64,000 nt of DNA, from contig NZ_VOHD01000009.1 in the NCBI RefSeq assembly GCF_007859395.1, forward strand, positions 62,001-126,000, given 5' to 3'. The notes under the pieces were generated by a model that ran no database searches, was not told the origin of the DNA, and saw only the letters and a program-made list of their open reading frames with translations. Both the position numbers and the translations under genes were made by a program. How positions within the stretch are numbered: position 1 is the stretch's first letter; every line of letters starts with the position of its first letter. Below, in pieces: positions 1 to 7,931 of this stretch. This DNA is from Planomicrobium sp. CPCC 101110. GTDB lineage: Bacteria; Bacillota; Bacilli; Bacillales_A; Planococcaceae.

Positions 1-396
1 GTTTTGATGCGAAAAGTCGCAGTCGATACTCAATTCAGATGCAGTCTGCTTGATCCAATTCATGCCTTCAAGATTTGCCTCATAATACAACCGCGCTTTT
101 TCTTCCCCCATGATCTTGATCAATGGAAAATAGAACAGCCCATGCTGCGCCGTGATTTTAGCTGTAGTGTTGCCTGTTACGCCATCCATCAACTTCCCGG
201 CATCGATCAAAGTAACTTTTCTTCCCGCTTTTGCCAACAGGTATGCACTGATGATTCCAGTAATTCCGCCGCCCACTACTGCAATATCGGTTGACTCGTT
301 TTCTTGCAGCGCCGGAAAGCTTGGAAGGCCTTTAACGTCCCGCCAGTACGATTTGGGAAACTCGGGAACGCGGCTAGTGTTTTCTCCTTTTAACAT
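1..396 (-). CDS. FAD-dependent oxidoreductase, YhfW-like (3' end missing)
   Basis: This is the first 132 codons of a gene that runs off the left edge. The translation starts at an ATG preceded by GAGGAGGAA. It has a proline/tryptophan-rich head (PKSYWRDV), then a dinucleotide-binding glycine motif VVGGGITG near residue 48, followed by TGNTTAKITAQHG. This pattern matches DadA-like FAD oxidoreductases of the B. subtilis YhfW type, which carry a C-terminal Rieske 2Fe-2S domain. That Rieske domain would lie outside the window, so its presence is not shown. The substrate of this family is unknown to me. Confidence 0.75.
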   Translation of the reverse strand, partial: MLKGENTSRVPEFPKSYWRDVKGLPSFPALQENESTDIAVVGGGITGIISAYLLAKAGRKVTLIDAGKLMDGVTGNTTAKITAQHGLFYFPLIKIMGEEKARLYYEANLEGMNWIKQTASELSIDCDFSHQN

Positions 397-460
397 ACTC
401 TTCCTCCTCACAACCTTTTTATAAGCTATCTACCCTATCCCTCCATTTTTAATCAATAGA

Positions 461-499
461 AAAAGCCCAAAAGCGAATATACGCTTTCGGGCTTTTTTT
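461..499 (-). terminator. Rho-independent terminator after azoR
   Basis: A stem of AAAAGCCC plus AAGCG pairs with CGCTT plus GGGCTTTT around a short loop. Runs of T follow on both strands. It lies just past the azoreductase stop and probably ends that minus-strand transcript. Confidence 0.75.
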
Positions 500-507
500 A
501 TGGTCTA

Positions 508-1137
508 TTAAGCTTTTATGCCTTGAAGCTGGCGAGCCGCTTCCTTTACGCGATCCATGCCTTCTTCAATAATTGACGGCGCTGCTTCCGGATCAAGAGC
601 ATGGCCTTCAATGATAACTTCTTTTACGTCTTGAATGCCAAAGAAGTTCATGATATTGCGGATATAATTGACACTCATTTCAGCCGGAGCCATTTCAGGA
701 GTGGAATAGATGCCGCCGCGTGCATTTAAAATAATAACTTTCTTTTCAGGTACAAGACCGACTGGACCTTCTGCCGTATATTTAAACGTAACGCCTGCAC
801 GGTTAATGTAGTCGATAAAAGTTTGAAGAGCTGCCGGGATTGTCATGTTCCACAATGGGAAAGCAAATACGACAACATCTGCTTCCATAAATGCATCCAT
901 CGCTTTAGCAGAAGCAGTCAGAATGCGCTGCTCCAATTCGGTCATCGCTTCAGCTTGAGCCGATTTTTGCATTGCATCAAAAAAGTCTTGGCCGAAGTAA
1001 GGCATATCTTCTTTAAAGACATCAAATGTTGTTACATTAGTGTCAGTTCCCATTTCATTCATAAATACTTCATACATTTTACTAGACACGCCTTCAGTTG
1101 CTGGACGGTTGTTTGCTTTTACTACTAGTACGTTCAT
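508..1137 (-). CDS. azoR: FMN-dependent NADH-azoreductase
   Basis: A 209-aa flavodoxin-fold protein. Enzymes of the AzoR family use FMN and NADH to reduce azo bonds and quinones in the cytoplasm and protect against thiol-specific stress. Seen here are the start MNVLVVKAN, the family motif PLWNMTIPA at residues 94-102, and NARGGIYS near 138-145, which contributes to FMN binding. Length is normal for the family. The AAAGGAG site is 12 nt from the ATG, which is rather far. The gene stands alone with its own terminator. The upstream 100 bp are very AT-rich; no regulator site could be assigned. Confidence 0.93.
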   Translation of the reverse strand: MNVLVVKANNRPATEGVSSKMYEVFMNEMGTDTNVTTFDVFKEDMPYFGQDFFDAMQKSAQAEAMTELEQRILTASAKAMDAFMEADVVVFAFPLWNMTIPAALQTFIDYINRAGVTFKYTAEGPVGLVPEKKVIILNARGGIYSTPEMAPAEMSVNYIRNIMNFFGIQDVKEVIIEGHALDPEAAPSIIEEGMDRVKEAARQLQGIKA

Positions 1138-1238
1138 TATTTATAAAAACTCCTTTTATTCTAATTTTAATTATCTTTAATTCGAGACAATCTAATCATA
1201 TATGAAATCAGCTTGAAAGTCCATTACTCTGCTCACGC

Positions 1239-1940
1239 TTATACTTCGCAGGAATCTCCAGTGCAATAACTTGTTTTGCTGCGCGGCTTTGACGCCGGGC
1301 GGATGCCTTCTTCCTCAGCAATTTCACTGATTGCTTCTATAAACGTTTCAAGCGGCTGAGCGCCTGACAAGGCATATTTGCGGTTGACCACAAAGAAAGG
1401 TACGCCCTGGATGCCGATTTGCCGGGCTTCTTCTATATCTTTTAGCACTTCTTCTGAAAATGCTTCAGAAGCGATAACTGCTTTCGCTTCTTCTCGCGGC
1501 AATCCCGCTTCTTCCGCAATATCAGCCAACACGCCTGGGTCGCCGATATTTTTCATCTCAGTGAAATGCCCATGAAGCAATTTTTCCGTGACTGCTGCGT
1601 CTTGTTCTAAACTTTCCGCCCATTTCGCCAAGCGATGGGCTGCAAATGTATTGGTATGAACCATATCCTTAAAGTTGAATTGGAGTCCGACTGTCTGGGC
1701 CTGTTCAGCAACACCTTGCGTCATTGCTTTTGCCTGCTCCACTGTCTGGCCCATTTTTGTTGCCAAGTGATCATATATCGAAATGGATGAATCGCTCGGT
1801 GCCTCTGGATCTAATTGAAAGGCTTTAAATGAAATTTCAGCCTTGCTTTCAAACCCGGACTGCTTTAATGCTTGTTCGAATGTTCGCTTGCCTATGTAAC
1901 AAAATGGGCATGCATAATCTGACCAAATTTCAATTTTCAT
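1239..1940 (-). CDS. DsbA family oxidoreductase, FrnE/YwbO type
   Basis: A 233-aa cytoplasmic thioredoxin-fold protein of the FrnE-like 2-hydroxychromene-2-carboxylate isomerase/DsbA group. The N-terminus carries the redox motif CPFC within DYACPFCYIGKR at residues 6-17. The C-terminal half holds the cis-proline element GVPFFVVN and then SGAQPLETF, typical of the family. The start chosen is the ATG of MKIEIW, preceded by AGAGGTGG at 5 nt. A GTG six codons earlier lies at the edge of that ribosome binding site and is unlikely. No signal peptide is present, so a role in disulfide or thiol chemistry inside the cell is inferred. Confidence 0.9.
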   Translation of the reverse strand: MKIEIWSDYACPFCYIGKRTFEQALKQSGFESKAEISFKAFQLDPEAPSDSSISIYDHLATKMGQTVEQAKAMTQGVAEQAQTVGLQFNFKDMVHTNTFAAHRLAKWAESLEQDAAVTEKLLHGHFTEMKNIGDPGVLADIAEEAGLPREEAKAVIASEAFSEEVLKDIEEARQIGIQGVPFFVVNRKYALSGAQPLETFIEAISEIAEEEGIRPASKPRSKTSYCTGDSCEV

Positions 1941-2089
1941 TTTATCCACCTCTTGCACCTACTATAACAACAGAAGACAACAGCCTCAATTTTTTTGCTT
2001 GTGCAAAGAAAAGCGCAGGCGCCTGTGCAGATTCGACAGGCACAAGACAGGCTGTAACAAGTTTCAAGTTGCACACAATATTTTCCCGC

Positions 2090-2121
2090 AAAAAAAGCTG
2101 ACTCCCAAAAGGGAATCAGCT
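2090..2121 (-). terminator. Terminator overlapping the ppaC stop codon
   Basis: AGCTGATTCCC pairs with GGGAGTCAGCT across a TTTT loop, followed by seven T on the minus strand. The TAG stop of ppaC lies inside the stem. Confidence 0.85.
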
Positions 2122-3042
2122 AAGCGCTTCAGTAATAACTGGTACGATTTGTTTTTTGCGTGAAACGACACCTGGCAGAAGCACACGATTATCCACAACA
2201 CTCGATTTGAACGCAGATTCAATGATGCCGGCTTGTTCTCCAAGGACAATCCCGACCGAATCATTGTTTAAAATATCCGTTACGACAAACACGAAAAGTG
2301 ATAAGCCTTTCTTCTCGATAACTTGCTTCATCAATACTTCCAGTTCTTTCTGGCGGCTGATGACATCATCTACCCCGATTGCATTGACTTGTGCCACTTC
2401 AAAGTGATGAGCGCCAGCTTCAAATTCTTTAGAATCCAATGACATCAAATCTTCCAATGTTTTATTGCTTAGATCGGCTCCTGCTTTGAGCATGGCCAAA
2501 CCATATTCCGCCGCATCAATGCCTGCAATTTCCGCCAATTCGCGGGCAGCTTGGATGTCTTGCTCTGTGCAAGTCGGGGATTTGAACAAAAGCGAATCCG
2601 AAATGATGGCAGACAGCATAAGTCCTGCAATATTGGCAGGAACTGCTACACCGTTTTCTTTGAATAGTTTCAATAGGATAGTTGCTGTACAACCTACAGG
2701 TTCAGCACGGAAATAAAGCGGATCGGTTGTTTCGAAGTTTGCGATGCGGTGGTGGTCGATCACTTCGATCACTTGCACACTATCAATATCTTCTGCACTT
2801 TGCTGGCGTTCGTTGTGATCGACTAGAATCACTTGGGAAACTTCAGCCGCAACACGGGTAACAAGGCGCGGATGTTCAAAGTTGAATTGTTCAAGCGCGT
2901 AAAGAGTTTCGTTGTTCAATTCCCCTAACCGGATTGGTTCAACATCCATTCCGATTTCTTTTTTCAAATATGCATATGAAATAGCTGAACAGATTGAATC
3001 GGTATCTGGATTTTTGTGGCCTAATACAAAAGTTTTTGACAT
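2116..3042 (-). CDS. ppaC: Manganese-dependent inorganic pyrophosphatase
   Basis: A 308-aa family II inorganic pyrophosphatase that hydrolyses pyrophosphate to two phosphates and drives biosynthetic reactions forward. The DHH-type metal ligands are visible: HKNPDTDS at 9-16, DHNE at 75-78 and DHHR at 96-99. The C-terminal DHHA2 domain contains the SRKKQ substrate-binding motif near residue 295. Length equals that of the Bacillus enzyme. AGGAGG precedes the ATG. The gene is monocistronic. A TTATGGT/ACCATAA inverted repeat at 3061-3090 surrounds a TAGAAT -10-like sequence and might be regulatory. Confidence 0.97.
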   Translation of the reverse strand: MSKTFVLGHKNPDTDSICSAISYAYLKKEIGMDVEPIRLGELNNETLYALEQFNFEHPRLVTRVAAEVSQVILVDHNERQQSAEDIDSVQVIEVIDHHRIANFETTDPLYFRAEPVGCTATILLKLFKENGVAVPANIAGLMLSAIISDSLLFKSPTCTEQDIQAARELAEIAGIDAAEYGLAMLKAGADLSNKTLEDLMSLDSKEFEAGAHHFEVAQVNAIGVDDVISRQKELEVLMKQVIEKKGLSLFVFVVTDILNNDSVGIVLGEQAGIIESAFKSSVVDNRVLLPGVVSRKKQIVPVITEALS

Positions 3043-3191
3043 GCTATTGCCTCCTGGTCTTTATGGTTTTCCGTGATTATTCTACCATAAGTCGGCCTTT
3101 CTGAAATACCGGCAAGGGGGCAAATAGAAAGAAAAACTCTTTTTACATGAAATAAATAGAATTTTTAAATATTAAGGGAAAAATTGTGTAC

Positions 3192-3225
3192 TTACCAATA
3201 GGACTAATGATATAATCATTGGTAA
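3192..3225 (+). promoter_or_regulatory. Promoter with nested inverted repeats before the GNAT gene
   Basis: A TATAAT -10 box (3211-3216) sits inside a palindrome AATGAT-ATA-ATCATT (3206-3220). An outer pair TTACCAAT (3192-3199) and ATTGGTAA (3218-3225) flanks it. No good -35 box is visible. Such nested symmetry over a -10 box is what a repressor site would look like; no regulator can be named. Confidence 0.5.
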
Positions 3226-3259
3226 TTATAATCGAATTAGGCGAAAAGGGGAGAAAATA

Positions 3260-4063
3260 TTGACTATATTATTGGAAAAAAAATACATTCCATTGGCAAA
3301 TTATTTTTCGTCTGCTACAAATCCATCAATTAGGCTAAGTTTTACTGAAATTGAGAAAATTATGGGCCAGCAATTGCCCAATGCCGCTTACTTGAATAAG
3401 AGCTGGTGGAAAAAAACAAAAGCTCCGGCGAAGCATTTTCACGCCTGGATTGATGCCGGTTATCTTGTTAAAGATGTCGAGCCGAACCGTTATGTGGTTT
3501 TTGAACGGATTGACCTTGCTAACGGCGGCGCAAATGGAGGCGCTGATATTGACGAAGACATCCTTTTGATCCGGACCGCTGAACATGGCGATGCCAGTTC
3601 ACTTGTAACACTCCAAAAAACCGTGGAAGCAGAATCGGATTTTATGCTGTACGGCAAAGATGAACGCGTCCAGTCAACACAAAAAGTCCGGAAACAAATC
3701 ATTGAATGGAAGAAAAACGGCTATTCCACTATTTTCATTGCCATCTTGAACGGTGAACACGTCGGCTATTTGATGGTCATCGGAAACGCAGCCCAGCGCG
3801 CAGCCCACAGAGCCGCCATCGTCCTTGGCATCCAAGAGAACGCCCGAGGAAAAGGAATTGCCTCTTCACTTCTTCAAAGAGCCGAGGAATGGGCGCTAGC
3901 AAAAGGAGTCACCCGCTTAGAATTGACGGTGGTTACGGAAAACACGCCAGCTATCAATTTGTACGAAAAAGCCGGTTATGAAAGAGAAGGCGTACGAAAA
4001 AAATCTCTCATCATTGACGAGCAGCCGTATGATGAATTTTACATGGCTAAATTTCTCGATTAA
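3260..4063 (+). CDS. GNAT acetyltransferase with N-terminal DUF7662-like domain
   Basis: A 267-aa two-domain protein. Residues 8-85 (KYIPLANYF, LSFTEIEKIMGQQLP, SWW, AWIDAGYLVKDV) resemble the small DUF7662 domain, whose function is unknown. Residues 105-267 are a Gcn5-related N-acetyltransferase domain with the acetyl-CoA loop QENARGKGIASSLL and the closing NLYEKAGYEREGVRK. Acetyl transfer from acetyl-CoA is expected; the acceptor is unknown. The start is a TTG with AAAGGGGAGA upstream. The fusion suggests the N-terminal domain recognises a partner or ligand, which is inference. Confidence 0.85.
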   Translation: MTILLEKKYIPLANYFSSATNPSIRLSFTEIEKIMGQQLPNAAYLNKSWWKKTKAPAKHFHAWIDAGYLVKDVEPNRYVVFERIDLANGGANGGADIDEDILLIRTAEHGDASSLVTLQKTVEAESDFMLYGKDERVQSTQKVRKQIIEWKKNGYSTIFIAILNGEHVGYLMVIGNAAQRAAHRAAIVLGIQENARGKGIASSLLQRAEEWALAKGVTRLELTVVTENTPAINLYEKAGYEREGVRKKSLIIDEQPYDEFYMAKFLD

Positions 4064-4096
4064 AAAAGAGGCTTGCATTGGCAAGCCTCTTTTTTA
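4062..4096. terminator. Shared terminator of convergent GNAT gene and arsB
   Basis: GAGGCTTGC pairs with GCAAGCCTC around ATTG, flanked by A6 on the left and T6 on the right. It can therefore work in both directions. Confidence 0.9.
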
Positions 4097-4105
4097 TGCA
4101 CTTTT

Positions 4106-5401
4106 TTAATTCAGGATCAACAGCCAGAAATATAGACCGGTCAATGTGATGAAAAGCGTCGGAATCGTCAGGATGATGCCGATTTTGAAATAATAGCCCC
4201 AGCTGATTTTTACGCCTTTCGCCCGCAATACATGAAGCCAAAGAAGTGTGGCCAGTGATCCGATCGGCGTGATTTTCGGCCCAAGATCCGATCCGATAAC
4301 GTTTGCGTATATCAACGCGTCCCTAGTGACACCAGCCGTATTTGTATCAGCAATGGCAAGCGCGTCTATCATGACTGTCGGCATATTGTTCATTACCGAA
4401 GACAGAATTGCGGCGATAAAGCCCATGCCGATTGTTGCCGCATATAAGCCATGGCCCGCAGTCCAATCAATGGCCGTGGCAAGGACGGATGTAAGGCCAA
4501 CGTTGCGCAGGCCGTAAACGACTACATACATGCCGATCGAGAAAAAGACAATCGCCCATGGCGCGCCTTTGATGACCGCCCGCGTATGGACAGCTTCGCT
4601 TCTGCGCGCGATGGCTAAAAACAGAATCGCTACGGCCCCGGCGATAAAGGATACCGGGATATCGAGCGGACCGCTAATGAAGTAGCCAATAAGCAAGATT
4701 CCGAGAACGGCCCATGACAAACGGAACATTTTCAAGTCTTTTATTGCTGAGCTCGGCTTTTTCAGCACACTACTGTCAAACTGCTTCGGAATGCTTTTTC
4801 TGAAGTATAAATATAGAACAAGCATGCTTGCCAGGATACTGAAAAGGTTCGGCACTACCATATGCAATGCGTATTCAGTAAAGCCTATGCCGAAAAAGTC
4901 GGCCGAGACGATGTTGACAAGGTTGCTGATGACAAACGGCAAAGATGCCGTATCCGCGATAAACCCTGAAGCCATGATAAACGGCAAAATCATGGCGTCT
5001 TTGAAGTTCAGCGCACGCACCATTGCGAGGACGATCGGCGTTAAAATGAGCGCCGCGCCGTCATTGGCAAACAGTGCCGCCACAACAGCCCCAAGAAATG
5101 TTACCAGGAAAAACATGCGCAGACCGCTGCCTTTGGCAAAACGGCCCATATGCAAAGCCGCCCATTCAAAAAACCCAATTTCGTCAAGAATCAGCGATAT
5201 GATAATAAGCGCAACAAACGTTAACGTAGCGTTCCAGACAATTCCTGTCACGTCCCAGACGTCGCCAAAATCGACGACCCCAAAAATAAGCGCAACGACC
5301 GCGCCCCCGATTGCCGACCATCCGATCGACAAGTTTCTTGGTTGTGTAATCACTAAAAACAATGTAACAATAAAAATTATTCCAGCTAACCAAACCTCCA
5401 C
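4106..5401 (-). CDS. arsB: Arsenite efflux membrane protein ArsB
   Basis: A 431-aa polytopic membrane protein of the ArsB/NhaD group of ion transporters. ArsB exports arsenite (and antimonite) across the cytoplasmic membrane. Seen are about eleven hydrophobic segments, the N-terminal [15 protein letters not shown], the central [16 protein letters not shown] and the C-terminal [20 protein letters not shown], all typical of ArsB. It begins 15 nt after arsR and must be cotranscribed with it. No arsC arsenate reductase follows, so arsenate reduction must be encoded elsewhere or be absent. Confidence 0.95.
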   Translation of the reverse strand: MEVWLAGIIFIVTLFLVITQPRNLSIGWSAIGGAVVALIFGVVDFGDVWDVTGIVWNATLTFVALIIISLILDEIGFFEWAALHMGRFAKGSGLRMFFLVTFLGAVVAALFANDGAALILTPIVLAMVRALNFKDAMILPFIMASGFIADTASLPFVISNLVNIVSADFFGIGFTEYALHMVVPNLFSILASMLVLYLYFRKSIPKQFDSSVLKKPSSAIKDLKMFRLSWAVLGILLIGYFISGPLDIPVSFIAGAVAILFLAIARRSEAVHTRAVIKGAPWAIVFFSIGMYVVVYGLRNVGLTSVLATAIDWTAGHGLYAATIGMGFIAAILSSVMNNMPTVMIDALAIADTNTAGVTRDALIYANVIGSDLGPKITPIGSLATLLWLHVLRAKGVKISWGYYFKIGIILTIPTLFITLTGLYFWLLILN

Positions 5402-5416
5402 TACTGACCCATCTCC

Positions 5417-5746
5417 CTATTCACAAATTACTTTTTTTCCTTCTGCCGCCAATGATTCAATTGTCCGCTCCGGTTCCGGCAGCAAACTCAACAAATGAAG
5501 CAAGATCGGATATTGCGGATGCCGCGTATTCAGTGACCAAATAGTCCAGCGGCTCCGTTTTTCTTCCATGACCAATTCCGCCGCCTTCAGCTTCCGCATA
5601 TGCTGCGAAATCGCTGGCTGGGTCATATCAAGAAGCTCTGTAAACTCGCAGATGCATAGCGCCTCTTTCATTAGGTATTTTAAAATAAGCATCCGGTTAT
5701 GGTCACCGATCGCTTTCAAATACAATTCCATTTGCGAATATTCCAT
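5417..5746 (-). CDS. arsR: ArsR family metalloid-responsive repressor
   Basis: A 109-aa winged-helix repressor. ArsR/SmtB proteins bind their own operator and leave it when As(III)/Sb(III) binds cysteines. The pair C31-x-C33 (ALCICEFTELL) lies in the alpha-3 metal site, as in classical ArsR. The recognition helix is MTQPAISQHMRKLKAA. AAGGTGG precedes the ATG. It is first in the arsRB operon, and the promoter region contains an ATAAG/CTTAT inverted repeat that fits autoregulation. Confidence 0.95.
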   Translation of the reverse strand: MEYSQMELYLKAIGDHNRMLILKYLMKEALCICEFTELLDMTQPAISQHMRKLKAAELVMEEKRSRWTIWSLNTRHPQYPILLHLLSLLPEPERTIESLAAEGKKVICE

Positions 5747-5777
5747 GCTATGCCACCTTCTTATTCATAATAGATTC

Positions 5778-5807
5778 ATTATATAAGCAAATACTTATTG
5801 ATAGCAA
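5778..5807 (-). promoter_or_regulatory. arsRB promoter and probable ArsR operator
   Basis: On the minus strand TTGCTA (5802-5807) and TATAAT (5778-5783) are 18 nt apart. An inverted repeat ATAAG-N6-CTTAT at 5783-5798 fills the spacer and touches the -10 box. ArsR proteins bind such AT-rich dyads; the assignment is inferred from position. Confidence 0.7.
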
Positions 5808-5910
5808 GAGACTATTTTAAAATGCCACAAGGTTACCGGAGGACAACAGAAACTTCTTTCCACCCCCTCCTTATCAGATGGTCTCGCCGCTTCCCGAAAT
5901 TTCTCCATAA

Positions 5911-5940
5911 AAAATCCCGCCAGCAGCTGCTGGCGGGATT
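5911..5940 (-). terminator. Terminator after the PfpI-like gene
   Basis: AATCCCGCCAGCAG forms a perfect palindrome with CTGCTGGCGGGATT, followed by T6 on the minus strand. It is located 14 nt after the stop of the PfpI-like gene. Confidence 0.9.
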
Positions 5941-5953
5941 TCTGTTTTTAGTT

Positions 5954-6478
5954 TTATTGAGCTGATTGCTCAAGCACACGCAATGCCTCACGGTTGAATG
6001 CCGGAATATCGTCCGGTTGGCGGCTTGTCACCAATTGGTCCTGGCATACAGCGACTTCTTCGTCCACAAGCTCCGCGCCTGCGTATTCCATATCCACATG
6101 AATCGATTTATAGCCCGTCGCCTTGCGCCCTTCAAGCGCTTTTGCGGTAATCAGCAACTGTGGTCCGTGGCAGATTGCGAAGACAGGCTTCTTCGCGTCC
6201 ATGAATGCTTTTGTGAATGAGACGAACCGGTCGTCCGCACGCAATTGGTCGGGAGAAAATCCGCCTGGCAAGAACAATGCGTCGTAATCTTCGGGATTCG
6301 CATCGTCAATTCCGGTGTCGATTGTCACCACAGCTTCGCCCTGCTTGCCGGTCACTTCTTTTCCCGCTTCTTTCTCAATCGTAAAGACTTCATGGCCTGC
6401 ATCGTTAAATGCTTTCGATGGATCGGTATATTCTACATCTTCGAACATATCCGTGATTAGTGTTGCAATTTTCGCCAC
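5954..6478 (-). CDS. PfpI/DJ-1 family protein, general stress protein 18-like
   Basis: A 174-aa class I glutamine amidotransferase-like protein. The nucleophile elbow AICHGPQLL carries Cys103, and an acidic residue near the N-terminus (E14 in MFEDVEYTDP) is the usual partner. Family members act as deglycases, glyoxalases or chaperones under stress; older annotation calls them intracellular proteases. B. subtilis YfkM (GSP18) is the closest type I recognise. The start is GTG with AAGGAGTG upstream. A sigma-B-like promoter lies 39-63 nt before it. Confidence 0.92.
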   Translation of the reverse strand: MAKIATLITDMFEDVEYTDPSKAFNDAGHEVFTIEKEAGKEVTGKQGEAVVTIDTGIDDANPEDYDALFLPGGFSPDQLRADDRFVSFTKAFMDAKKPVFAICHGPQLLITAKALEGRKATGYKSIHVDMEYAGAELVDEEVAVCQDQLVTSRQPDDIPAFNREALRVLEQSAQ

Positions 6479-6516
6479 TATCTTTCACTCCTTCTGGTTA
6501 AGTATTCTCTTTTAAT

Positions 6517-6541
6517 ATTCCACACTGAGATTATCTTAAAC
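6517..6541 (-). promoter_or_regulatory. Candidate sigma-B promoter of the PfpI-like gene
   Basis: On the minus strand GTTTAA (6536-6541) is followed after 13 nt by TGGAAT (6517-6522). This is close to the sigma-B consensus GTTTaa-N12-15-GGGwAw. B. subtilis GSP18 is known to be sigma-B controlled, which supports the reading. Confidence 0.5.
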
Positions 6542-6548
6542 ATAGGGC

Positions 6549-7139
6549 TTAGCGAAACTTGGAAACAAATGGATTATCACTTTCCCAAAAGCGATAAGGA
6601 TAGTTGACGGCTTCCTGTGAATTGCCGATGCCGACGCGCGGTCCGACAGCGATTGCGTGAACGGGATCTCCTTCGGCGATATACAGCGGCCGTTCCGAAA
6701 AATGATGGCCATAATACTTCATCGTTATGCCCATCGCCTTCGTCAATTTTCCCGGTCCGCTTGTCCATTGCCTGATCGGCAAGTGTTTGCCGCGCAGCTC
6801 CGCCATCAAATCAATTCCTTCAACCGGCTCCACCGCCCGTATTAAAATAGCACGCGGAGTGTCGACCGGGCCGCTGACGACGTTGATGAGCGTATGTGTA
6901 TGCATTTGATATGTATAGACAAGACCAGGCTTGCCAAACATAATTTCCGTCCGTTTTGTGCGGCGGTTCCCAAAACTATGGGCCGCCCGGTCTTCCGCCC
7001 CCATATACGCTTCCGTCTCCACAATCCTCCCTGCAACAATTCCTTCCGGCAATTCATGGACGAGAATTTGCCCAAGCAGGCTGCGCGACAATTCAAGCGT
7101 CGGCGCTCCAAAAAAATCATCTTTCAGTGGTGTGAACAT
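6549..7139 (-). CDS. 3-methyladenine DNA glycosylase (AAG/MPG family)
   Basis: A 196-aa DNA repair enzyme that excises alkylated purines such as 3-methyladenine and hypoxanthine. Family signatures are RIVETEAYMG (E41 corresponds to the catalytic glutamate of the family), AAHSFGNRRTKRTEIMFG, the lesion-pocket element YTYQMHTHTLINVV and GPGKLTKAMGI. B. subtilis YxlJ is the equivalent. AGGAGGG precedes the ATG. It starts only 21 nt after trpA with no terminator between, so it is probably transcribed as the last gene of the trp operon, an unexpected partner for amino-acid synthesis. Confidence 0.95.
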   Translation of the reverse strand: MFTPLKDDFFGAPTLELSRSLLGQILVHELPEGIVAGRIVETEAYMGAEDRAAHSFGNRRTKRTEIMFGKPGLVYTYQMHTHTLINVVSGPVDTPRAILIRAVEPVEGIDLMAELRGKHLPIRQWTSGPGKLTKAMGITMKYYGHHFSERPLYIAEGDPVHAIAVGPRVGIGNSQEAVNYPYRFWESDNPFVSKFR

Positions 7140-7160
7140 GCTGCATCCCTCCTATCGGCA

Positions 7161-7931
7161 TTATACCGAAGAAGGGGCAGTTACCGCATCGATCAGGGGT
7201 GTGAGCTCTTCAATCTTGTTGTCATGGAACGCTTGGACAATGGCCGATCCAACAATGAAACCATCGACATCATCACGCAGCATATCGACATGCTGAACTT
7301 TTGAAATCCCAAAGCCTGCATAAACCGGAACGGAACTTTTCGAGCGGACACGCTTCATAAAATCCCGCACCTCTTCAGCCAAATGGTCGCGCGCACCAGT
7401 GATTCCGGTAACCGTGACAGCATAGACAAATCCTTCCGCTTCCTGCAGAATGGCTTCCATTCGCTGCTCCGTTGTTGTCAATGTTACAAGCTGAATCAGC
7501 GCAATGCCTTCTTGCCGTACAGCGCCTTGTACAAGGTCGCGATGTTCATAAGGGAGATCAGGGATGATTGTTCCCGAAACCCCTGCCCGCTTGCATTCTT
7601 TGGCAAATCGTTCAATGCCGAATTTAACCACCGGGTTCAAATAGGTCATAATGATGAGCGGCACTTTCACTTCGAACGTCCAGCTTGCCAATTCGTCCAG
7701 CACTTTCTGCAGTGTGATGCCTTCTTTCAGCGCCCGGTTGCCCGCGGCTTCGATAATGGCGCCATCAGCCACTGGATCCGAAAACGGTATGCCGATTTCT
7801 ATCGCTGTCACTCCGGCATCTTGAAGGAATTTCACTTGTTCGCTCAATCGCTCCAATCCACCGTCTCCTGCCATAATGTAGGCGACAAACGCTTTTCTTC
7901 CCGACTTTTTCAAATCAGCCAAGCGGTTCAT
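7161..7931 (-). CDS. trpA: Tryptophan synthase alpha subunit
   Basis: A 256-aa TIM barrel that splits indole-3-glycerol phosphate into indole and glyceraldehyde 3-phosphate and passes indole to TrpB. The catalytic glutamate and aspartate lie in [15 protein letters not shown] near residues 45-60, and the phosphate-binding [10 protein letters not shown] is intact. Its ATG overlaps the stop of the trpF/trpB reading frame by 4 nt, which implies translational coupling of the two synthase subunits. Confidence 0.97.
   Translation of the reverse strand: MNRLADLKKSGRKAFVAYIMAGDGGLERLSEQVKFLQDAGVTAIEIGIPFSDPVADGAIIEAAGNRALKEGITLQKVLDELASWTFEVKVPLIIMTYLNPVVKFGIERFAKECKRAGVSGTIIPDLPYEHRDLVQGAVRQEGIALIQLVTLTTTEQRMEAILQEAEGFVYAVTVTGITGARDHLAEEVRDFMKRVRSKSSVPVYAGFGISKVQHVDMLRDDVDGFIVGSAIVQAFHDNKIEELTPLIDAVTAPSSV

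Noticed and set aside
1138..1238. Imperfect AT-rich dyads upstream of azoR as a YodB-type operator
   Set aside because: The symmetry has mismatches and does not fit the known YodB half-sites well enough to claim.
4791..5498. 235-codon plus-strand open frame opposite arsB and arsR
   Set aside because: Lies antisense across arsB and the end of arsR; no family motif and no start signal.
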